From the NCBI GenBank assembly GCA_023213235.1, contig CP096137.1:259587-323586 (forward strand): a stretch of DNA of 64,000 bases, given 5' to 3'. Source of the stretch: Elusimicrobiota bacterium. Its GTDB lineage: Bacteria > Elusimicrobiota > Elusimicrobia > UBA1565 > UBA9628. Position 1 is the stretch's first letter. Every line of letters starts with the position of its first letter. The notes beneath the pieces are model-generated. The model saw only the letters and a program-made list of their open reading frames with translations. It did not search any database and was not told where the DNA came from. Position numbers and translations under genes: made by a program. This document shows, one piece after another, positions 58,055-64,000 of this stretch.

Positions 58055-58770
58055 ATGCACATCTTCTGGCGGCTGATGTTCGGGCACCTCCTCTGCGACT
58101 TCACTTTGCAGACGAACTACATCAACCAATGGAAGCGCACGAGCCAGTGGGGCCTGCTCGCGCACTGCGCGATGCACCCCGTCGCCTACCTGATCCTCTG
58201 CTGGCCGTTCCTGGGCGATTTCTGGATCGAGAACGCCTTCTTCCGCCTGAACGGCTGGACCTGCATCGGCATCATCTTCGTGACGCACTACCTCGAAGAC
58301 TGGTGGCGCGTGTTCACGATCTTCAAATACGGGATGCCGGACAACACGCTCTTCTTCGCGTGGGATCAGGTCATCCATTACGCGGTCATTTTTCCGTGGC
58401 ACCGCTCGCGGCGGTGGCGACCGGCGCGGTCGGCTACTTCCCGGAGAAGTGGCCGGTGCTCGGCTGCCTGTTCGTGCTCGCGACGCACGCGTGCACGGTC
58501 CTCATCTACTTCGTCGAGAAGGACCTTCACGGCGCCGACTACCCCGGCAACGACGAGAAGCACATCGCGATGGCCGAGCGGCTGATCCTGTCCCTTTGCT
58601 TCCTGTTCCCGACGGCCCTCGGCGCGGGCGTGCTCGCCGCCCTCTGGCTCGGCGTGATGTTCTTCCTTCGCCGCCGCCGCCTCTTCGACCTGACCACCTT
58701 CACGTTCTACACCGGCGCCACCATCGCCGTGCTGTGCGGCCTGGCCGGCCGCGCGGTCTACTACTCCTAA
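58055..58770 (+). CDS. DUF3307-like integral membrane protein, one frame break
   Basis: About 238 residues after repair, with five or six membrane helices. The opening FWRLMFGHLLCDFTLQTNYIN, with paired HLLxDFxLQ, is the signature of DUF3307 proteins, and HYLEDWWRVF and FAWDQVIHYAVI continue the conserved His/Asp pattern. The second half (GCLFVLATHACTVLIYFVEK, LILSLCFLFPTALGAGVLAAL) is hydrophobic. The family has no known function. The frame breaks in the T run 58389-58393; one more T restores VIFSVAPLAAV. It begins one base after the cyclase stop. Confidence 0.75.
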
Positions 58771-58780
58771 GGAGCATCAC

Positions 58781-59927
58781 ATGAGCACCGACATCCTGAT
58801 CCTCTCCGGGTCCCGCACTCCCATCGGCTCGATCAACGGGTCGCTGGCCAACTACACGGCGCCCCAGCTCGCGGGCAAGGCCGCGGCCGACGCGATCGCC
58901 AAGGCGGGCATCAAGGCCGAAGAGCTCGGCGAGGTCGTGCTCGGCTGCGTGATCCCCGCCGGCATCGGCCAGGCGCCCGCGCGCCAGGCCGCGATCGCGG
59001 CCGGCATCCCGGTCTCGGTGGGCGCCACGACGGTCAACAAGGTCTGCGGCTCGGGCATGAAGGCCGTGATGATGGCCGCGCAGGGCATCGCGCTCGGCGA
59101 GCAGGAGCTGGCGCTCGCGGGGGCATGGAGTCGATGTCGAAGGCGCCGTACCTTCTCGACAAGGCCCGCTCCGGCTACCGCTACGGCGACGCGAAGCTGA
59201 TGGACTCGATCCTGCGCGACGGGCTCATGGACCCCTACGACGGCGTCCACATGGGCGACTGCGGCGAGCTGTGCGCCAAGGAGCACGCGATCACGCGCGA
59301 GATGCAGGACGCGTGGGCGGTCCGCTCCTACCAGAACGCCATCGACGCGCAGGCCAAGGGCTATTTCAAGAACGAGATCGTCGGCATCGACGGCATCGAG
59401 CTCGACGAGGAGCCGGGCCGCGCCAAGCTCGACAAGATGGCCAAGCTCCGTCCCGCGTTCCAGAAGGACGGCACGATCACCGCGGCCAACGCCTCCAAGC
59501 TCAACGACGGTGCCGCGGCCCTCGTGCTCGCCTCCGCCAAGGGCGCGGCGGGCAAAAGCCGCTGGCGCGGATCGTCGGCTGGGCGACCCATTCGCAGGAG
59601 CCCAAGTGGTTCACGACCGCGCCGGCCGGCGCCGTCGAGAAGGTCATGAAGAAGGTCGGCTGGACGACGGACCAGGTCGACCTCTTCGAGGTCAACGAGG
59701 CCTTCGCCGTCGTCAGCCTCGCGGTGGCCAAGCTCGCGGGCCTGCCGCATGAGAAGATCAACGTGCACGGCGGCGCGGTGGCCCTCGGCCATCCGCTCGG
59801 CGCCTCCGGCGCGCGCATCCTCGTCACCTTGATCAACGCCCTGAAGGTCCGGGGCGCAAAGCGCGGCGTCGCGGGCATCTGCCTCGGCGGCGGCGAGGCC
59901 ACGGCGGTCGCCCTTGAGCTCGTTTAA
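58781..59927 (+). CDS. atoB: Acetyl-CoA acetyltransferase (thiolase), two frame breaks
   Basis: About 382 residues after repair. It condenses two acetyl-CoA to acetoacetyl-CoA or runs in reverse. The acyl-accepting Cys is in NKVCGSGMKAVM, GGMESMSKAPYLL is the family signature, and the catalytic His and second Cys lie in HGGAVALGHPLGASGARI and GICLGGGEATAV; NEAFAV is present. Breaks are in the G run 59119-59123 and the A run 59554-59557. A strong AAGGAG precedes the ATG. It overlaps the start of hutH by 14 bases. Chain-length preference cannot be read from sequence, so other short-chain thiolase roles are possible. Confidence 0.93.
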
Positions 59928-61404
59928 GCACGGGACGTCTCCGACCCTCGCCGACCTCGAGGCCGTCGCCTCCGGCGCGCGCCGCGCGGCCCTGCCGTCC
60001 TCGGCCCTGGCCAAGGTGGCCGCGTCGCGCAAGGCGCTCGAGCGCATCCTCGCCTCCGGCAAGCCCGTCTACGGCGTCAACACCGGCTTCGGCGAGCTGG
60101 CCTCGGTGCGCATCACGAAGGACCGCCTCGCGCAGGTGCAAAGAAACCTCGTGCTGTCGCACGCCTGCGGCGTCGGCGAGCCGTTGAGTTCTCAAGAGGC
60201 GCGCGGCATTCTGTTTCTGCGCATCAACGAGCTGGCGAGAGGCTATTCCGGAGTTCGGCCCGCGTTGGTTCGCCAGTTGGCCCGCATGTTGGACGCCGGG
60301 ATCACGCCGTTGATTCCCAGCAGAGGTTCCGTCGGCGCCTCCGGCGACTTGGCCCCTCAAGCGCACATGGCTCTCGCCGTCATCGGCGAAGGCCCGGTTC
60401 TCTTCGGTGGCCGTGTGATTCCCGCGGCGGTCGCCCTCAAACGTGCGGGTCTGAAACCGTACGTCTTGGCCGAGAAGGAGGGCCTGTCGTTGTTGAACGG
60501 CACCCAGGCCATGCAGTCCGTCGGCGGCCTGGCAATCCTCGCCGCGGAGCGCGTCTGGCGCGCCGCCAATCTCGCCTGCGCCGCGTCTCTCGACGCCTTG
60601 ACCGGCACGCCCGCCCCGTTCGACGAGGCGATCTCCCGCCTGAAGCCGCACGCGGGGCAAGGTTCAGCCGCGCGTTCTTTGCGTCGCTTATTGGCCGGTT
60701 CCGAGATCCGGCGCTCCCACGTCGTCGACGACCCGCGCGTGCAGGACAGCTACTCTCTGCGCTGCGCCCCGCAGGTGCACGGCGCCGTCTGGGACCGTCT
60801 CGTCGAGGGCCGCCGCGTCGTGGAGATCGAGCTTCGCTCCGTCACCGACAACCCGCTCGTCGTCGGCGGCCGCGTGATCTCCGGCGGCAACTTCCACGGC
60901 CAGGCGCTCTCCTTCGCCTTCGACGGCGCCGCCGGCGCGCTCGCCGCTTTGGCCAACATCTCCGAGCGCCGCACCTTCCAGGTCACCGCCGGCACCGCGC
61001 CCCGCTTGAAGGCCTTCCTCGCCCGCGACCCCGGCGTCGAGTCCGGCTACATGATCGCCCAATACGCGGCCGCCGCGCTGGCCTCCGAGAACAAGGCGCT
61101 CGCCCACCCGGCCTCGGCCGACTCGATCCCGACTTCCGCCAACAAAGAGGACTTCGTCTCGATGGGCATGTGGTCGGCCCTCAAGCTCAAGAAGGTCGTC
61201 TGGAACGCCGCCCAGGTCGTCGCCATCGAGCTCGTCTGCGCCGCCCAGGCCATCGAGTTCCACCGTCCCCTGAAGTCCGGCAAAGGCGTCGAGGCCGGCC
61301 TCGCCGTCCTGCGCAAGAAGGTGAAAGCCTCCAAGGGCGACGAGGTCCTGAGCGGCAAGCTCGAGGCGGCGAGAGAACTGATTTTGTCCGGAGCTTTTGA
61401 CTAG
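59914..61404 (+). CDS. hutH: Histidine ammonia-lyase
   Basis: A 496-residue cytoplasmic enzyme that deaminates histidine to urocanate. The self-forming MIO cofactor triad Ala-Ser-Gly is at residues 142-144 within [14 protein letters not shown], the same numbers as in well-studied Hut[37 protein letters not shown] and SVTDNPLV are family motifs. The start is TTG 59914, inside the thiolase gene; it gives an N-terminus of normal length, and no better start lies downstream. The gene is intact. Urocanate hydratase follows after a large inverted repeat. No hutI or hutG is in the window. Confidence 0.93.
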   Translation: MSSFKHGTSPTLADLEAVASGARRAALPSSALAKVAASRKALERILASGKPVYGVNTGFGELASVRITKDRLAQVQRNLVLSHACGVGEPLSSQEARGILFLRINELARGYSGVRPALVRQLARMLDAGITPLIPSRGSVGASGDLAPQAHMALAVIGEGPVLFGGRVIPAAVALKRAGLKPYVLAEKEGLSLLNGTQAMQSVGGLAILAAERVWRAANLACAASLDALTGTPAPFDEAISRLKPHAGQGSAARSLRRLLAGSEIRRSHVVDDPRVQDSYSLRCAPQVHGAVWDRLVEGRRVVEIELRSVTDNPLVVGGRVISGGNFHGQALSFAFDGAAGALAALANISERRTFQVTAGTAPRLKAFLARDPGVESGYMIAQYAAAALASENKALAHPASADSIPTSANKEDFVSMGMWSALKLKKVVWNAAQVVAIELVCAAQAIEFHRPLKSGKGVEAGLAVLRKKVKASKGDEVLSGKLEAARELILSGAFD

Positions 61405-61412
61405 CACCCGAC

Positions 61413-61487
61413 GGTGTCAGGTTGTGCAATTGTCCAATTCCGTTGTCGGACGGGCCACACAATCGGACAATTGCACAACCTGACACC
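61413..61487. repeat. 23-base perfect inverted repeat between hutH and hutU (REP-like)
   Basis: Left arm 61413-61435 (begins GGTGTCAGGTTGTGC) and right arm 61465-61487 (ends GCACAACCTGACACC) are exact reverse complements over 23 bases, with a 29-base spacer. It fills almost the whole hutH-hutU gap. It has no T run, so it is not a normal terminator. Length, perfection and position resemble REP/RAYT-associated palindromes or a small non-autonomous mobile element. Confidence 0.85.
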
Positions 61488-61496
61488 AATATCAAA

Positions 61497-63146
61497 ATGA
61501 GAACCATACGAGCCGCGCGCGGACGCACTCTCTCCTGCAAGGGTTGGCAGCAGGAAGCCGCCCTGCGCATGCTCATGAACAACCTCGATCCCGAGGTGGC
61601 GGAGCGGCCGCAGGATCTCGTCGTGTACGGCGGCCGCGGCAAGGCGGCTCGCGACTGGAAGAGCTTCGACGCGATCGTGAAGACGTTGCGCGGGCTCGGA
61701 AACGACGAGACCTTGCTCGTGCAGTCGGGCAAGCCGGTCGCGGTGTTCAAGACGCACGACCAGGCCCCGCGCGTGCTCATCGCGAACTCGAACCTCGTCG
61801 GCAAGTGGGCGAACTGGGACCACTTCGACGAGCTCGACAAGAAGGGGCTCATGATGTACGGCCAGATGACGGCCGGTTCCTGGATCTACATCGGCACGCA
61901 GGGCATCCTGCAGGGCACGTACGAGACCTTCGCCGAGGCGGCCCGCAAGCACTTCGGCGGGACGCTGACGGGGCGCACCGTGGTCACCGCGGGCCTCGGC
62001 GGCATGGGCGGGGCCCAGCCGCTCGCCGCGACGATGAACGGGGCGGCCTTCCTCGGCATCGAGGTGGATCCGACGCGGCTGCGCTTCCGGCTCAAGACGC
62101 GCTATCTGGATGTAGTCGAAGAGAATCTGGACAAGGCGTTGGCTCGCCTGGAACGCGCGAAAGAAAACGGCGAGGCCCTTTCCATAGGCCTGTTGGGGAA
62201 CGCGGCGGAGATCCTGCCCGAACTGGCCAAACGAAAGTATCCGATCGACATCCTGACGGATCAAACGTCCGCTCACGATCCTCTGTACGGCTACATTCCC
62301 AAGGGTTATGACGTGAGCACGGCCGCGACCCTGCGAAAGAAAAACCCGAAGGACTATGTGGCCAAGTCCATGTCCTCCATGGCCAAACATGTCGAAGCCA
62401 TGCTCGCCCTCCAGAAGCAGGGCGCCGTCACGTTCGATTACGGCAACAACATCCGCGCCCGCGCCGTCGAAGCCGGCGTGAAAAATGCCTTCGATATTCC
62501 CGGCTTCGTCCCCGAATACATCCGCCCGCTGTTCTGCGAGGGGAAGGGGCCTTTCCGCTGGGCCGCGCTCTCCGGCGATCCGGAAGACATCCGCGTCACC
62601 GACCGCGAGGTGCTCAAGGCGTTCCCAAAGAACGAGGGCCTCAAGCGCTGGATCTCGCTCGCCGGCCAAAAGGTCGCCTTCCAGGGCTTGCCCGCGCGCA
62701 TCTGCTGGCTCGGCTACGGCGAGCGCGCCGAAATGGGCGCGCGCCTGAACTGGCTCGTCAAGAGGGGGAAGGTCGGGGCGCCGATCGTCATCGGCCGCGA
62801 CCACCTCGACTGCGGCTCGGTGGCCTCGCCCAACCGCGAGACGGAAGCCATGCGAGACGGCTCCGACGCGGTCGCCGACTGGCCGATCCTGAACGCGCTT
62901 TTGAACACCGCCTCGGGCGCCTCGTGGGTGAGCTTCCACCACGGCGGCGGCGTCGGCATGGGCTACTCGCTGCACGCCGGCCAGGTCACCGTCGCCGACG
63001 GGACGAAAGCCATGGCGGCGCGGCTCGAGCGCGTGCTCACCAATGATCCCGGCCTCGGCGTCGTCCGGCATTTCGACGCCGGCTATCCCGAGGCCAAGAA
63101 TTTCGCCCGCAAGCATCCGACGCTCAAAATCCCGATGGCGAGGTAA
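61497..63146 (+). CDS. hutU: Urocanate hydratase
   Basis: A 549-residue enzyme, the normal family length, that converts urocanate to imidazolonepropionate with tightly bound NAD. Seen: [55 protein letters not shown], the NAD-binding [57 protein letters not shown] and [19 protein letters not shown] start at ATG 61497, which follows the inverted repeat and gives the normal N-terminus ([21 protein letters not shown]). Together with hutH it makes the first two steps of histidine degradation. The gene is intact. Confidence 0.95.
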   Translation: MRTIRAARGRTLSCKGWQQEAALRMLMNNLDPEVAERPQDLVVYGGRGKAARDWKSFDAIVKTLRGLGNDETLLVQSGKPVAVFKTHDQAPRVLIANSNLVGKWANWDHFDELDKKGLMMYGQMTAGSWIYIGTQGILQGTYETFAEAARKHFGGTLTGRTVVTAGLGGMGGAQPLAATMNGAAFLGIEVDPTRLRFRLKTRYLDVVEENLDKALARLERAKENGEALSIGLLGNAAEILPELAKRKYPIDILTDQTSAHDPLYGYIPKGYDVSTAATLRKKNPKDYVAKSMSSMAKHVEAMLALQKQGAVTFDYGNNIRARAVEAGVKNAFDIPGFVPEYIRPLFCEGKGPFRWAALSGDPEDIRVTDREVLKAFPKNEGLKRWISLAGQKVAFQGLPARICWLGYGERAEMGARLNWLVKRGKVGAPIVIGRDHLDCGSVASPNRETEAMRDGSDAVADWPILNALLNTASGASWVSFHHGGGVGMGYSLHAGQVTVADGTKAMAARLERVLTNDPGLGVVRHFDAGYPEAKNFARKHPTLKIPMAR

Positions 63147-63150
63147 TCCA

Positions 63151-63648
63151 GTGCCCAGCGACTATTCCTTCGACTGCGTCTCCGACGTCGATCTCAATCT
63201 CGTCTCCGAGGTGGTGGCCGTCGCCCTCAAGGAGATCACCAACCGCTTCGACATGAAGGACGCCAACGCGTCCATCGAGCTCAACGCGAAGGACAAGAAG
63301 CTCTTCGTGCGCGCGTCCAACGAGTTCAAGGTCGAGCAGGTCTACGACGTCCTGCTCACCCGTCTGGCCAAGCGCGGCCTGCCCATCAAGAACCTGACCA
63401 AGGGCAAGATCGAGGCGGCGCTCGGCGCCGCCGCGAAGATGGAGGTCGGCATCCAGAGCGGCATCCCGACCGACAAGGCCAAGCTCATGCAGGCCGCGAT
63501 CAAGGAGCACAAGCTCAAGGTCAACGCGCAGATCCAGGACGGCCAGCTGCGCGTGTCGAGCAAGTCGAAGGACGAGCTTCAGGCCACGATGAACGTTCTC
63601 AAGGCCGGGAAGTTCGACCTCGACCTGCAGTTCAAGAACTTCCGATGA
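63151..63648 (+). CDS. yajQ: YajQ family (UPF0234) nucleotide-binding protein
   Basis: A 165-residue cytoplasmic protein from GTG 63151. The start PSDYSFDCVSDVDLNLVSE, then EITNRFDMKDANASIELN, GLPIKNLTKGKIEAALG, and the end LKAGKFDLDLQFKNFR are typical of YajQ, which has two ferredoxin-like folds. Members bind nucleotides, and the Xanthomonas protein has been reported as a c-di-GMP effector; whether this one binds it is not known. It overlaps the next small gene (ATGA) and follows hutU after four bases. Confidence 0.92.
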   Translation: MPSDYSFDCVSDVDLNLVSEVVAVALKEITNRFDMKDANASIELNAKDKKLFVRASNEFKVEQVYDVLLTRLAKRGLPIKNLTKGKIEAALGAAAKMEVGIQSGIPTDKAKLMQAAIKEHKLKVNAQIQDGQLRVSSKSKDELQATMNVLKAGKFDLDLQFKNFR

Positions 63649-63896
63649 AGCGGTTCCTGTTCGTCGCGCTCTCCGTCGCCGGGCTCGTCACCCTCGCCGT
63701 GGGCTGGCTGGCCCCGAGCCTCATCTCCTGGTACTTCACCCCGCCCGTCGAGATCGGCGTGACGTGCAAGCCGGCGGTGGTGTGGGCGATCGACGTATAC
63801 CGCAAGACCTTGCTCGCGGGCGGGGCCGGCGGATTCCTGGTCGGCCTGGCGGTCGCCGGGGTCAACGCCCAGCTGCTCAAGACGCCGAAAGCCTAA
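63645..63896 (+). CDS. Small two-helix membrane protein
   Basis: An 83-residue protein with two membrane helices: FLFVALSVAGLVTLAVGWLA near the start and LLAGGAGGFLVGLAVAGVNA near the end, with a short loop (YFTPPVEIGVTCKPAVVW) between them and a basic C-terminus. I do not recognise the family. It starts inside the yajQ stop codon, so it is co-translated with yajQ. Confidence 0.65.
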   Translation: MKRFLFVALSVAGLVTLAVGWLAPSLISWYFTPPVEIGVTCKPAVVWAIDVYRKTLLAGGAGGFLVGLAVAGVNAQLLKTPKA

Positions 63897-63921
63897 GCCG
63901 CGCGAAGAAACTTCGAAATGT

Positions 63922-63936
63922 TGGGGCCTGGCCCCA
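63922..63936. repeat. 15-base palindrome TGGGGCC-T-GGCCCCA
   Basis: A perfect 7-bp inverted repeat around one central T, lying between two convergent genes. It could act as a short bidirectional transcription terminator or be one copy of a dispersed palindromic repeat. The minus-strand stop codon follows one base later. Confidence 0.5.
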
Positions 63937-64000
63937 TTATTGCCAGTGCTTCTTGCCGGCGGGGCGCTTGGCGTCGGCGGCCACGTCGTCGTGGTACATC
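63937..64000 (-). CDS. C-terminal end of a minus-strand gene (partial)
   Basis: Reading the minus strand from the window edge, an open frame ends VAADAKRPAGKKHWQ with TAA at 63937-63939. Only about 20 residues are visible, so no family can be assigned. The convergent arrangement with a palindrome in between supports a gene end here. Confidence 0.35.
   Translation of the reverse strand, partial: MYHDDVAADAKRPAGKKHWQ

Noticed and set aside
61422..61496. Upstream start for urocanate hydratase
   Set aside because: The added 25 residues would be coded by the inverted repeat. ATG 61497 gives the normal family length.

Overview
The window is a GC-rich (roughly two-thirds G+C) bacterial chromosome segment with almost every gene on the + strand in tightly overlapping operons (ATGA, GTGA and TGATG junctions). 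The gene mix (a PilT operon, a microcompartment shell locus, very long repeat proteins with a C-terminal FlgD-like Ig domain) suggests an uncultured high-GC lineage such as Elusimicrobiota. That placement is an inference from style, not from a marker gene.

Layout. 1-3654: end of a caspase-like protease gene, then a bacterial microcompartment (BMC) operon: sugar-phosphate isomerase, two EutN/CcmL vertex proteins, a DeoC aldolase with a cargo-type N-terminus, a zinc-ribbon protein, a BMC-H shell protein and a small BMC-type protein. 3550-12940: a PilT-led operon with a proline-rich protein, a DnaA-like AAA+ ATPase without the DnaA DNA-binding domain, a sensor kinase, a lipoprotein, ComM, a TPR-type protein and an XRE regulator. 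12943-19638: DprA, topoisomerase I, a Xer recombinase, a protein with a UBA-like N-terminus, and PurA. 19639-55133: a strong extended -10 promoter, a GEMM-family (cyclic-dinucleotide) riboswitch, two small exported or membrane proteins, a HEAT-repeat protein, and one giant gene of about 33.6 kb coding for about 11,190 residues. 55140-58770: a second exported HEAT protein, a CHASE2 adenylate cyclase and a DUF3307-like membrane protein. 58781-63896: thiolase, histidine ammonia-lyase, urocanate hydratase, YajQ and a small membrane protein. The end of a minus-strand gene closes the window.

The central observation is the 19.9-55.1 kb unit: a cyclic-dinucleotide riboswitch placed in front of a gene set that ends in a secreted protein above 1 MDa. 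The protein has a signal peptide, about 45 Ig-like repeats, about 17 repeats of a second type, about 8 larger repeats with Asp/Asn-rich loops, and a FlgD-like C-terminal domain. This resembles c-di-GMP control of giant adhesins in other bacteria, but through an RNA switch.

Reading caution: about 27 frame breaks interrupt otherwise intact genes. Nearly all lie in mononucleotide runs or short dinucleotide repeats, nearly all are repaired by adding one base, and repair restores a length divisible by three in every gene. They are best read as sequencing or assembly indels rather than pseudogenes, so broken genes are given as single CDS spans with the break positions noted.
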